From JAOUJD01 sp963841815 (GTDB taxonomy: Bacteria > Pseudomonadota > Gammaproteobacteria > Burkholderiales > Burkholderiaceae_F): a stretch of 64,000 nt of DNA. The position numbers and the translations under genes were made by a program. Position 1 is the stretch's first letter; each line of letters opens with the position of its first letter. The notes under the pieces were generated by a model. That model worked only from the letters and a program-made list of their open reading frames with translations, did not search any database and was not told where the DNA came from. Below are positions 19,634-27,788 of this stretch, one piece after another. The stretch spans positions 192,344-256,343 of the forward strand of contig CAWJEE010000009.1 in NCBI GenBank assembly GCA_963841815.1, read 5' to 3'.

Positions 19634-20340
19634 ATGGACAAAGCCGAGTTTGACAAGTTCGCGGACGAGTACCGGGCGCTTCATGCCCGGAACATCCGCC
19701 TTTCCGGCGAAGGACCGGAGTACTTCGCGGAGTACAAGGTGCGCGATGTCGCGCGCCATCTGGGAGCGATGCGCAGCACGGTGGCCCGGATCCTGGACTT
19801 CGGCGCGGGCGTGGGCACGTCGGTGCCGTGGTTCCGACGCTATTTTCCGCAGGCATCGTTGACCTGTGTCGACGTCTCCGAACGCAGCCTCGCGGTCGGC
19901 GCATCCCGGTTTCCGGGACAGGCGCAGTTCGTCCCGTTCGACGGACGCACTCTCCCGCTAGCCGACGGGCAGATCGACCTCGCGTTCGCTGCGTGCGTGT
20001 TTCATCACATCGATCCCGAGCGAGCACGTCGGGTTGTTCCGCGAACTGCGCCGCGTCCTGGCCCCCAACGGCGTGCTCGCCGTGTTCGAACACAACCCAC
20101 TGAATCCGCTGACGGTGTCCGCCGTCAACAAGCTGCCCGTTCGACGAAAACGCGAAGCTCATCATGCCGTGGACACTCCGCGACCGGCTGCGCGAGGCCG
20201 GTTTTGCGTCGGCAAAGGTGCAGTTCTGCGTGTTCTTTCCCGGGCCGCTGCGCGCCTTGCGCGCCACCGAGCCGCTGCTTCACTGGTGCCCAGCCGGAGC
20301 GCAGTACGCAGTCTTTGCCCGGGGCGGCGCACGTGCTTGA
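19634..20340 (+). CDS. Class I SAM-dependent methyltransferase (frameshifted)
   Basis: About 235 residues. Motif I is ILDFGAGVGTSVPWF, followed by the acidic end of strand 2 in LTCVDVSERSLAVG, and motif II/III in LADGQIDLAFAACVFHHIDP. An indel near 20025 shifts the frame to ELRRVLAPNGVLAVFEHNPL, the methyltransferase beta-4/5 region, and another near 20130 shifts it to IMPWTLRDRLREAGF and CVFFPGPLRALRA, ending at TGA 20338-20340. The protein is a small-molecule or sugar methyltransferase by family; no substrate can be named. Its end overlaps the GTG start of gtrA by 8 nt. It lies 72 nt after the membrane glycosyltransferase gene, so probably the same operon. Confidence 0.8.
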
Positions 20341-20758
20341 TGCCACGGCAGTCCGCTACGTCGTGGTCGGTCTCGCCAACACGCTGATCGGGCTGTTCGT
20401 GATCTACATCGGCATGTTCGCATTCGGCCTCGGCAACGTGAGCGCCAACGCCGTCGGCTACACGGTCGGAATCCTTTCCAGCTTCGCGCTGAACAAGCGA
20501 TGGACGTTCTCGCACACAGGCAAGGCTCTGCCTGCGTTCGTTCGGTTTCTCGTCATCGTCCTGCTCGCCTATGCGGCGAATCTCGCAACGGTGCTGTTCG
20601 CCGCGGACGTGCTGGGGTGGAATCGATACGTCGCCCAGGGCCTCGGTGTCGTGCCCTATGTGGTGGTCGGTTACGTCGGCAGCCGGCTGTTCGCCTTCCG
20701 CTCGCCGGCCCGCCAGTCGCGGCACTGGACCGCCTTCCTTGATCTGAAGGAGCCCGCC
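20333..20758 (+). CDS. GtrA-like membrane protein (putative polyprenyl-phosphate-sugar flippase)
   Basis: About 140 residues with four hydrophobic spans: VRYVVVGLANTLIGLFVIYI, NAVGYTVGILSSFALNKRWT, VRFLVIVLLAYAANLATVLF and VVPYVVVGYVGSRLFAF. The polar motif ALNKRWTF between spans 2 and 3 is the hallmark of the GtrA family, which is thought to flip polyprenyl-phosphate-glucose or similar. GTG 20333 is the only suitable start; it overlaps the methyltransferase end. There is no stop in this frame before the next gene: the frame runs into the GT2 enzyme after an 18-residue linker. I place the border at the GTG 20759 start. Confidence 0.8.
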
Positions 20759-21694
20759 GTGCTTGAGTTGACCATCGTCATCCCCTGTTACAACGAACAG
20801 GAGGTGCTGCCCGAGACGGTCCACCGCCTCGGTGCTGTGCTCGGCGGTCTGGTCGTCCGGGCAAAGTCGCCGACACCAGCCACGTCTGTCTCGTGGACGA
20901 CGGCAGCCGAGGACCAGACCTGGGCACTCATCGAGCAGTACGCTCGCGAGCAGACATTCGTCCGCGGCATCAAGCTGTCGCGCAATCGCGGGCACCAGAG
21001 TGCCCTTCTGGCCGGCCTGATGACGGCCACTGGAAGCGTCGTGATCAGCATCGATGCGGACCTGCAGGACGACCTGGCCGCGATCGAGACCATGCTCGAC
21101 GCGCACCAGGCCGGCGCCGAGATCGTCTTCGGCGTCCGCAAGCTGCGAGACGCCGACACCTTCCTCAAGCGCTTCACGGCCGAAGGCTACTATCGGCTGC
21201 TGAGGTTGCTGGGTGTCGACGTGGTGTTCAACCACGCCGACTACCGGTTGATGAGCCGGCGGGCGATCGACGCCCTGCGCGAGTACGAGGAGGTGAACCT
21301 GTTCCTGCGCGGCATCATCCCGCAACTCGGCTTCCGGACTGCGACGGTCTACTACGACCGCAGCGAGCGGTTTGCGGGCGAGTCGAAGTACCCGCTGCGC
21401 AAGATGCTCTCCCTCGCATGGAACGGCGTCACCTCATTCTCGGCTGCGCCGCTGCGCCTGATCACGGGGCTAGGGGTGCTGATCTCGCTCGGCAGCTTCG
21501 CTGTGACCCTGTGGGCGCTGTTCGTGCGGTTCGTCTCCGACATGGCGGTGCCCGGCTGGACCTCGACCGTGGTGCCGATCTACTTCCTGGGCGGCATCCA
21601 GCTGCTTGCCATCGGCGTGATCGGCGAATACCTCGCGAAGATCTACATGGAGACGAAACGCCGCCCGCGATTCATCATAGAAAAGACCGTTTGA
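20759..21694 (+). CDS. GT2 polyprenyl-phosphate glycosyltransferase (GtrB/DPM1-like)
   Basis: Charges undecaprenyl phosphate with a sugar from a nucleotide donor. The 311-residue protein has LTIVIPCYNEQEVLPETVHR, VISIDADLQDDLAAIETML (the D-x-D region), GYYRLLRLLGVDVVFNHADY and ESKYPLRKMLSLAWNGVTSF, plus two C-terminal spans (LITGLGVLISLGSFAVTLWA and YFLGGIQLLAIGVIGEYLAK), as in GtrB. A short stretch (about 20845-20910) reads as nonsense, but in the +1 frame it gives HVCLVDDGSR, the expected DDGS motif, so two compensating indels are likely. GTG 20759 follows AAGGAG at 20747-20752. Coupled to gtrA; likely feeds the GT-C type enzyme upstream. Confidence 0.88.
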   Translation: MLELTIVIPCYNEQEVLPETVHRLGAVLGGLVVRAKSPTPATSVSWTTAAEDQTWALIEQYAREQTFVRGIKLSRNRGHQSALLAGLMTATGSVVISIDADLQDDLAAIETMLDAHQAGAEIVFGVRKLRDADTFLKRFTAEGYYRLLRLLGVDVVFNHADYRLMSRRAIDALREYEEVNLFLRGIIPQLGFRTATVYYDRSERFAGESKYPLRKMLSLAWNGVTSFSAAPLRLITGLGVLISLGSFAVTLWALFVRFVSDMAVPGWTSTVVPIYFLGGIQLLAIGVIGEYLAKIYMETKRRPRFIIEKTV

Positions 21695-21696
21695 CA

Positions 21697-21727
21697 CCCG
21701 GTGCGCCTCGCTGGACGCGAGCCCGGG
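21697..21727. terminator. Possible bidirectional hairpin between convergent genes
   Basis: Between the GT2 stop and the wecB stop lies an imperfect hairpin: CCCGG (21697-21701) pairs with CCGGG (21723-21727), and inside it CTCGC (21707-21711) pairs with GCGAG (21717-21721) around loop TGGAC. There is no T-run on either side, so intrinsic termination is uncertain. Position between convergent genes is the main support. Confidence 0.3.
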
Positions 21728-21734
21728 CCTGGTC

Positions 21735-22880
21735 TCAAGCCGCGAGTTCGGGCTGCCGAGCCTTCCGGACCTGCGCGGGCGCGAGGGCCGATTCGAGGAT
21801 GCGAACAATGCGCGAGGCGGCGTTGCCGTCGCCGTAGGGCGAGACTCCCTGCGCCATCGCGCCATAAGCCTCGGGGCTGTCGAGCAGTCGTTCGCACTCC
21901 GAGAGAATGCGTTCGGACAACGTGCCGACCAGCTTGACCGCGCCGCACTCGACCGCCTCGGGCCGCTCGGTTTCCTCGCGCATGACGAGCACCGGCTTGC
22001 CCAGCGCCGGCGCCTCTTCCTGCACGCCGCCGGAGTCGGTGAGCACGAAGTGGCACGCCTTCATCACGGCGACAAACGGCTCGTAGTCGAGCGGTTCGAG
22101 CAGGCGGATTCTCGGATGTCCCGACAACAGTCGATGGGCCATCGCCTTGACGTTGGGGTTCGGATGCACCGGGTAGAGCACGGCGACATCGCTGCGGCGC
22201 TCCACGAGGTGCCTGACTGCCGAGAACACCGCTTCCATCGGCGCGCCGAAGTTCTCGCGCCGGTGCGCCGTCATCAGGATCAGCCGCTTTCCGTTGGCGA
22301 AGGAAAGATCCGGGCCTGCGGCCCGCGGAGCGACCTCCAGCAGCGCGTCGATCACCGTGTTCCCGGTGACGTAGATGGACTCGTCCGGGAGCCCTTCGGC
22401 CAGCAGGTTGGCGCGCGCCGACTTCGTCGGAGCGAAGTGCCATTCGGCGAGTCGGGTCGCCAGGACGCGATTGGCTTCCTCGGGAAACGGGTTGGTGAAC
22501 GACCCGGTCCGCAGGCCGGCTTCGATGTGCCCGAACGGCACGCGCCGGTGGAAACTCGCGAGCGCCGCGGCGAGCACGGAGGTGGTGTCGCCCTGCGCGA
22601 GCACCGCCGCCGGCTTTTCCCGCACCAGGGCATCGTCCAGGCCTTCCAGCAACCGGCCCAGCAGCGCATTGAGCGCCTGGTTCGGCCGCATCACGTCGAG
22701 GTCGATGTCGGCCTGGATGCCAAACAGGCCCAGCGCGGCGTCCAGCAGGTTGCGGTGCTGCGCGGTGACGAGCACGCGGCACTCGAGCCGGCCTGACTCT
22801 TTCAGGCGCTCGATGACCGGCGCCATCTTGATCGCTTCAGGGCGCGTGCCAACGACGCAGAGGATTTTGGGCTTGGGCAC
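21735..22880 (-). CDS. wecB: UDP-N-acetylglucosamine 2-epimerase (non-hydrolysing) WecB
   Basis: Interconverts UDP-GlcNAc and UDP-ManNAc in the cytoplasm, supplying ManNAc-type sugars for surface glycans. Family marks are ILCVVGTRPEAIKMAPVIER, VLVTAQHRNLLDAAL, VLAQGDTTSVLAAALASFHR, GHIEAGLRTGSFTNPFPEEA, MTAHRRENFG, LYPVHPNPNVK and the active-site LTDSGGVQEEAPALGKPVL. I choose GTG 22880, giving 381 residues beginning VPKPKILCVVGTRPE, the normal family start; ATG codons up to 22973 would add about 30 atypical residues. Convergent with the GT2 gene. A substrate for downstream ManNAc-using transferases is implied but none is identified here. Confidence 0.95.
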   Translation of the reverse strand: MPKPKILCVVGTRPEAIKMAPVIERLKESGRLECRVLVTAQHRNLLDAALGLFGIQADIDLDVMRPNQALNALLGRLLEGLDDALVREKPAAVLAQGDTTSVLAAALASFHRRVPFGHIEAGLRTGSFTNPFPEEANRVLATRLAEWHFAPTKSARANLLAEGLPDESIYVTGNTVIDALLEVAPRAAGPDLSFANGKRLILMTAHRRENFGAPMEAVFSAVRHLVERRSDVAVLYPVHPNPNVKAMAHRLLSGHPRIRLLEPLDYEPFVAVMKACHFVLTDSGGVQEEAPALGKPVLVMREETERPEAVECGAVKLVGTLSERILSECERLLDSPEAYGAMAQGVSPYGDGNAASRIVRILESALAPAQVRKARQPELAA

Positions 22881-23010
22881 GTAGAGTGAACCGGGGCATG
22901 GCGGAAGCCACAACCCTATCATCATACGTCGCGTTGCAACAATCGGTTCGGGGTCGTAACCGGAACCCCGCATGCCGGGTACGGCGGTCTACAGACTTTC
23001 GCAGCAGGCG

Positions 23011-23040
23011 AAAAAAAGGGCGGCCGAAGCCGCCCTCTTT
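23011..23040 (-). terminator. Intrinsic terminator with TTCG tetraloop
   Basis: On the minus strand a perfect 7-bp GC stem GGGCGGC/GCCGCCC encloses the very stable loop TTCG and is followed by seven T residues (complement of the A-run at 23011-23017). It begins about 20 nt after the stop of the secreted-protein gene (23056), so that gene is efficiently terminated. This is the clearest terminator in the window. Confidence 0.9.
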
Positions 23041-23055
23041 GTACTGCGAAAGGCT

Positions 23056-24576
23056 TTACTTGTCGTTCGGCATCGGCAGCGGCGCGCCGAAAGAGTTCTG
23101 CGCCTCAGCTTGACCGCCAGAAACTTCCGCCCAGATGCCGTTCGTGCGCATGAACGTCTGCACACGCAGGGAACTGGTCGGCGCGATCACGCGGACGCGC
23201 GGGTTCGAGCCCTTGGCAGCGCTCGGTGCACCGATGATCGCCTCGATCTGGGTGTTGTCCAGCATGACGTAGCCGCCAACCGGAACACTGGTCGCGACCT
23301 TGCCCTGCGTGCTCAGCGTGCCATCGTTGTAGATGTACTGAGCAAAGATGTCCGCAGCCGTCGAACCCGTGTTGATCACACGCAGCGACATGCCATATCC
23401 GAACTGGTTCACGGCCACCGGGATGTAGATCCGGGCGTCGATCACCGTGCCGTCATTGACGACGTTCGCCAGCGCACCCGACGTCGAGACATCCGCGTCA
23501 TTGATGGTCGGCGGCGCCTTCAGCGTCGCGGCGGCCGTGATGCCCGTCACTTCGCTGATCTGGTCGACTCCGTCAACCTCGTAGCAAACATATAGCGGCA
23601 GCGTCGCGGGCGAAACCCCGGTGAACGTGGCGACCGTGTTCCCCGCAGTCAGCGTGCCGACAGCCAGGGAGCCTGAGCAGCCCGAGTCGGTCGATACGTA
23701 CACGCCATTCGAGCCACCAGCATTGAACGATCCGGTTCCTGCCGTCACGGTCATGTCGACCAGGCGGCCAGTCGGGTCGAGCACGGTGTAGTCGTTCACA
23801 CCGTCGTCGACCTGAAGCTGCGCGCCGGAGAGGTTGGTGAACGTCACGCTACCCAGCTGGTTGACGAACGACGGGCCAACGAAATTCTTGCGCTGGCTGG
23901 TCTCGTCGACGGCGATCTTGCGCACGCTGGCGTTCGCAGCGACGCTGCCGGACAGGGCCGGAGCGGTCGCCATGATCGTGAAGGCCGCGGCGCTGTCGAC
24001 GTCGCCAGGGAGCGCGCCGACGTTCGCGTTGTTGGTGGTCCCACTGATCGACGCGGTGACGGAAACCTGGTCACCCGCCGTACGCATGGCGGTCGTGCCG
24101 ATGATCGTCTTGGCACCGCCGGTCCAGGTGATCTGGGCACCGGAGCCGATCGCTTGCGTCGCACCCGTGGCGTTGGTCAGAGGAACGACAACCGTCGTCC
24201 TGTCCGTCGACAACACCGGAGCACCGATCGTCCAAGTCACTCCAGGCCACAGGGCCAGCGAAAAATCGCCCGCCGCTGGCGTGGCCGCGAACGTGCCCCC
24301 GCTCAACCGCAGGTAGTAGTACACCTGCCCGCCGTTGTTCACCACGTAGCCGCCGGACACACCCACGGACGTCGTGAAGGTGACGTTCTGTGTCGGGGGC
24401 AGCAGGATGTTGTCGGCAGCGATGAATGCGGCCGGCCCGAAGTTCTCCGTCGCGTACGTCGATTTCGGTGTTGACGGCACGCTTGGGCCCGTGAACTGGC
24501 CAGCAAACGCCGCTGTCCCCAACGCGGCCAGCGCCAACCCCACTGCCGTATTCAGGACTGTTTTGTTAGTTCTCAC
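23056..24576 (-). CDS. Unrecognised 506-residue secreted protein, candidate surface/S-layer-like protein
   Basis: I do not recognise the family. The N-terminus is a clean Sec signal (MRTNKTVLNTAVGLALAALG followed by TAAFA), with cleavage likely after Ala25. The mature part is rich in Thr, Ser, Val, Gly and Ala, poor in Lys/Arg, and made of short beta-like strands such as NVTFTTSVGVSGGYVVNN and VYYYLRLSGG, typical of extracellular beta-sandwich proteins. It has only two cysteines (in DSGCSGS and YVCYEVD), possibly a disulfide. No sortase, PEP-CTERM or membrane anchor is seen at the C-terminus (APLPMPNDK). GTG start at 24576 is preceded by GAAGGAGA (24583-24590), the best ribosome site in the window. 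It has its own terminator. It sits just downstream of the type II secretion operon on the same strand, suggesting a secreted cargo or abundant surface protein. Frame intact. Confidence 0.75.
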   Translation of the reverse strand: MRTNKTVLNTAVGLALAALGTAAFAGQFTGPSVPSTPKSTYATENFGPAAFIAADNILLPPTQNVTFTTSVGVSGGYVVNNGGQVYYYLRLSGGTFAATPAAGDFSLALWPGVTWTIGAPVLSTDRTTVVVPLTNATGATQAIGSGAQITWTGGAKTIIGTTAMRTAGDQVSVTASISGTTNNANVGALPGDVDSAAAFTIMATAPALSGSVAANASVRKIAVDETSQRKNFVGPSFVNQLGSVTFTNLSGAQLQVDDGVNDYTVLDPTGRLVDMTVTAGTGSFNAGGSNGVYVSTDSGCSGSLAVGTLTAGNTVATFTGVSPATLPLYVCYEVDGVDQISEVTGITAAATLKAPPTINDADVSTSGALANVVNDGTVIDARIYIPVAVNQFGYGMSLRVINTGSTAADIFAQYIYNDGTLSTQGKVATSVPVGGYVMLDNTQIEAIIGAPSAAKGSNPRVRVIAPTSSLRVQTFMRTNGIWAEVSGGQAEAQNSFGAPLPMPNDK

Positions 24577-24598
24577 TGAATCTCTCCTTCTGTCTGAA

Positions 24599-24639
24599 TT
24601 GAATCAACGTTGAATCAGATATCGATATCGGACTAGTCC
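24599..24639 (-). promoter_or_regulatory. AT-rich leader with direct repeats and palindromes upstream of the secreted-protein gene
   Basis: Within 41 bases upstream of the ribosome site are two copies of TTGAATCA (24599-24606 and 24610-24617, an 11-base period), a perfect 12-base palindrome GATATCGATATC (24618-24629) and a perfect 10-base palindrome GGACTAGTCC (24630-24639). The stretch is clearly richer in AT than its surroundings. A TATACT-like -10 lies on the minus strand at 24672-24677, so this would be transcribed leader; no good -35 is seen. It may be an operator or an RNA stability element. Confidence 0.4.
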
Positions 24640-24837
24640 AATCGCCCACTCCGGGGTGAGCGACAGCGAGCAGTATAAACACTCGTTAAGAGCGGGGTGT
24701 GCAAATACTGACTCCCGAATCCTCGGAGAAAGCCGGTTTTTTACCAGTTCGTGTCGCTTGCGCCACACTCTTGCACATGCCTGCTATTGCCTTTGCCGAA
24801 CGGTACCGAGCGGCTCCGGGCTCCTCGCTGCTCTCGA

Positions 24838-27318
24838 CTACCTGGACGGAGCCTTCTTGGCGGGGACTGCCGGCACCTCGAAGGTCCCCGGCGGGGGCGG
24901 CGGGATCTCCGAGGACGACGGCCCTGGAGGTGTCGCCGGCTGTTTTGTCGTCGTGGCTTTGACGGTGGGTGCAGGCTTCGACGCGGTCACCTTCCCTTTG
25001 GGTGGCGGGCCTGGAGTGGACGAGTTCCGTGGCTGTCCCGACCCGGGCGGCGGCACGACGGCTGGCTCGGCGGGCGCCGGGATCCGATCGTCCGACGTCT
25101 TCGGATCCACGGACTTCGGGGTCGTCGACTGGGGATTCGCGCTCTCAACACCGCTGGGGTTCGCAGGAGGCCCCGCCTCGGGGACCACGGCTGGCTGGAC
25201 GAGCGGACGAGGTGCAGGCCTGCCTTCCGGGGACACCAGCGGCGGCACGCTGCCGCTCCAGCCTTCGAGCCGGCTGCGGAACGCGTCTGTCACGGCCCTG
25301 GCATCCGAGTCGTCGGAGATCACATAGGGCGTGATCAGGACCACGAGCTCCGTGCGCTCGGTTGTGCGCTGGTCATTCTTGAAGAGCTGCCCGACCACAG
25401 GGATGTCCTTCAGCAGCGGCACGCCCGTTTCGGTTCGATTGTCCTGGCTGGATATCAGGCCGGCGAGCATCACCGTACTGCCTTCGCGCAGTGTCAGCTT
25501 GGTCTCGACCTTGCGTTGCGAAAACGTCGGCGAAATGTTGACGCCCGTGCTGGTCTGGCGGGCCGCGCTGACTTCCTGCGCAACGTCGAGATCGATCCGG
25601 TCGTCCGAGAAGATCGTCGGCCGCACCTTCAGGATGACCCCGGTGTTGCGGTACTGGATCGTCTGCAGGGTGCTTGGCGTCACCTGGCCCGGCTGCCCGG
25701 ACACGGACGCGCCGGTGGTCTGGTTGCTAGTCACGATGGGCACTTCGTCGCCCACCGTCACACTCGCCATCTCGCCGTTGCGGGCCACAATGCTCGGCGT
25801 CGACAGGATGCGAGCGCGGTTGTCGGTCGCCAGCGCATTCAGCTTGGCGCGCAGCTGTCCGGCGGTATTGAAGAAGTTGATGACGAGACCGGATTCGCCG
25901 AGCCCGAGGTTACCCAGCGTGCCGCCGACGATGCTGCCGCTGGAGTTCGTGTCGCGGAACCCGAACTCGACGCCCAGCGTCAATCCGCCGGTCAGGCGGA
26001 CCTCGGCCACCATGACCTCGATCAGCACCGCGCGCGCGGGCCGGTCGAGGTCCCGCATCAATCCGAGCACCTGCGAGCGATCGATTCCCGCGCCAGCGAT
26101 GATCAGCGTGTTCGTGCTCGGATTGACGACCACTCGACGGGACCCGGCCGCACTCGGCGCAGTCGCCGTCGCACCCCCTTGGGGACCCGGCGCGACAATG
26201 CCGCTGGGCGAGTTCAGCAACTCCTGCAGGACCTTCGCCAGCGCCTGCGCGTCGGTGTTCCGCACCTGGTATGAAACGTATCCCGGGCCGGTCCCGCTGC
26301 TCACCCGGCTCTCCAGTTCATCGGCCCACTTGCCGACGTACTCCAGCATCCTCGGGTCGACCGCGAACACGAAGAGCGCGTTGAGCGTTGAGACCGGGAA
26401 CAGGAGAACCGGCGCCGCCGTCGTTGGCGTCGTCGAAGCGCTGAACCCCTGCGCCGCAAGCACTTCCGACAGGCGCCGCGCCAGTTCGTCGACCGACATC
26501 ACGGAAGGATTGAGCCGCAGGCTGGAGCGGCCTCGCAGCGAAGGCTGGTCGAGGACTTCAATTGCCTGCAGGGCCGCACGAAGGTCCTCCGGCGCGCCGG
26601 CGATCAGCACGGCGTTGCGACTCGGGTCGTCGAGCACCGTGGTCAGCCGGTTTCCGAAGATGCTCTTGAGCCACAGGGAGACGTCGTTGTTGCGGACCGC
26701 ATTCAGCTCGACAAGGTGGAAGACCGGTCGCATCGCCACGGGCGTTTCCGGCATTGCGCGACCTCGCTGGATCTCGGGCAGCATGCCGGTCTGCGAGTCG
26801 TTCGGAACGAAGCGCAGGACGCCGCCGCCAAGGTCCGCGGTGACGACGCCGTAGCTCAGCAGCACCTTGCGCGCGAGGCTTTCGACCTGCTCCGCGTTCT
26901 GCGGCGCCGCCGCGCGCACGGAGATCAGGTCAGGCCGCGCGGCGACCTGCGGCGCGATCGTGAAGCTGCGCTTCAGGATGTTGCCGAAGACGATCTGGAT
27001 GAAGGTCGGCAGCTTCTCATTCTCGAGATTCAGCAGGATCTTGCCGGTGGCCGTCGATGGCGGCGGAGGCGCGGTGGGGCTCACCGTCGATGTCCGTCCC
27101 TCCGGCGGGAGCGGAAGGTTCTTCTGCACCAACGGCCGCTCCTGGCCCTTCGAAGGGTCCTTTGCGGCGGGCTCCGCTGCACGGTCCGCTTCCTCCGCCT
27201 TGCGCACCAACAGCAATTCCGGTGGCTCCGGCGGCAGAAGAAGGCGCATGGAGGGAGGCAAGTTCGCGCACGACGCGAGTTGGCCAACCACCGCGATCAG
27301 AACGATAGCCTTCCGCAT
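24838..27318 (-). CDS. gspD: Type II secretion secretin GspD (lipoprotein form, Pro-rich tail)
   Basis: Outer-membrane channel of the type II secretion system. Start ATG 27318 follows an AGGAG and lies 14 nt after the previous stop; it gives 826 residues. The signal ends in lipobox LASC with lipid Cys17. An acidic/proline linker leads to N-domains (for example LNAVRNNDVSLWLKSIFGNR and VVVNPSTNTLIIAGAGIDRS) and the secretin core (VLIEVMVAEVRLTGGLTLGV, IVARNGEMASVTVGDEVPIV, and the signature VPLLKDIPVVGQLFKNDQRT). After ELVVLITPYVI there is an unusual tail of about 150 residues dominated by Pro, Thr, Ser, Lys and Ala. Secretins normally end shortly after this point or in a short S-domain. Frame intact. 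Last gene of the operon. Confidence 0.95.
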   Translation of the reverse strand: MRKAIVLIAVVGQLASCANLPPSMRLLLPPEPPELLLVRKAEEADRAAEPAAKDPSKGQERPLVQKNLPLPPEGRTSTVSPTAPPPPSTATGKILLNLENEKLPTFIQIVFGNILKRSFTIAPQVAARPDLISVRAAAPQNAEQVESLARKVLLSYGVVTADLGGGVLRFVPNDSQTGMLPEIQRGRAMPETPVAMRPVFHLVELNAVRNNDVSLWLKSIFGNRLTTVLDDPSRNAVLIAGAPEDLRAALQAIEVLDQPSLRGRSSLRLNPSVMSVDELARRLSEVLAAQGFSASTTPTTAAPVLLFPVSTLNALFVFAVDPRMLEYVGKWADELESRVSSGTGPGYVSYQVRNTDAQALAKVLQELLNSPSGIVAPGPQGGATATAPSAAGSRRVVVNPSTNTLIIAGAGIDRSQVLGLMRDLDRPARAVLIEVMVAEVRLTGGLTLGVEFGFRDTNSSGSIVGGTLGNLGLGESGLVINFFNTAGQLRAKLNALATDNRARILSTPSIVARNGEMASVTVGDEVPIVTSNQTTGASVSGQPGQVTPSTLQTIQYRNTGVILKVRPTIFSDDRIDLDVAQEVSAARQTSTGVNISPTFSQRKVETKLTLREGSTVMLAGLISSQDNRTETGVPLLKDIPVVGQLFKNDQRTTERTELVVLITPYVISDDSDARAVTDAFRSRLEGWSGSVPPLVSPEGRPAPRPLVQPAVVPEAGPPANPSGVESANPQSTTPKSVDPKTSDDRIPAPAEPAVVPPPGSGQPRNSSTPGPPPKGKVTASKPAPTVKATTTKQPATPPGPSSSEIPPPPPGTFEVPAVPAKKAPSR

Positions 27319-27332
27319 TGAAGCGGCTCTCC

Positions 27333-27788
27333 TCATTTGGGACGGAGCTCCAGCGGAACCCGTTTGCCGTCCGCCATTACCCAGATCCGATCTTCTTCTA
27401 TGTCGACTATCTTCGCACCATCGGGCAGCGTATCGCCCCGCCTCAGCGCTTCCGGGGTCTTGTCCCCCTGCCGCACGAGCACGAAAGCGTCTGGCCCGAC
27501 GCGATACGTGCCGGCCAGCTTCCACTGCTGCGCAGGTTTCTCCGCAGCGCGCGCCTGCTGCTGGCTTGCCCGCGAATAGGCTGTCGGGGGCAACCCCCAG
27601 ATCTGGCTCTTCAGTGTTTTCTCCACGGCGTCCGGATCCAGTCGCGGCGCCGGCGCCGCAAGGACAAAGTCGCCCCCCGCCGCCGCCACTGGAGGAACGG
27701 CGGGTGGCTGCGTCACCCACAGGGCCGCACCCGCGGCCGAAACGATTGCCGCCGCGAGGCCCACCCATGCGAGAGTCCGGCGCCTCAC
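27333..27788 (-). CDS. gspC: GspC-like inner-membrane protein of the type II secretion system
   Basis: Start GTG 27788 overlaps the gspM stop and gives 151 residues. A short basic N-terminus is followed by one membrane span (LAWVGLAAAIVSAAGAALWV), a linker, then a periplasmic domain containing SQIWGLPP and WKLAGTYRVGPDAFVLVRQG followed by LRRGDTLPDGAKIVDIEEDR. That is the pattern of the GspC homology region that contacts the secretin N0 domain. No PDZ or C-terminal coiled coil follows, so it is much shorter than classical GspC (about 270-300 residues) and resembles reduced GspC/PilP-like forms. Position directly before gspD supports the role. Could also be called GspN in some betaproteobacterial clusters. 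Confidence 0.7.
   Translation of the reverse strand: MRRRTLAWVGLAAAIVSAAGAALWVTQPPAVPPVAAAGGDFVLAAPAPRLDPDAVEKTLKSQIWGLPPTAYSRASQQQARAAEKPAQQWKLAGTYRVGPDAFVLVRQGDKTPEALRRGDTLPDGAKIVDIEEDRIWVMADGKRVPLELRPK

Noticed and set aside
17723..19759. 678-residue minus-strand frame opposite the membrane glycosyltransferase
   Set aside because: Composition is Arg/Gln/His-rich antisense of a GC-rich gene. The plus-strand frame has membrane spans and normal codon pattern.
24838..27768. Longer 976-residue version of GspD starting at 27768
   Set aside because: The first 150 residues overlap the GspC-like gene in another frame and lack secretin features. The ATG at 27318 has a ribosome site and starts a proper lipoprotein signal.
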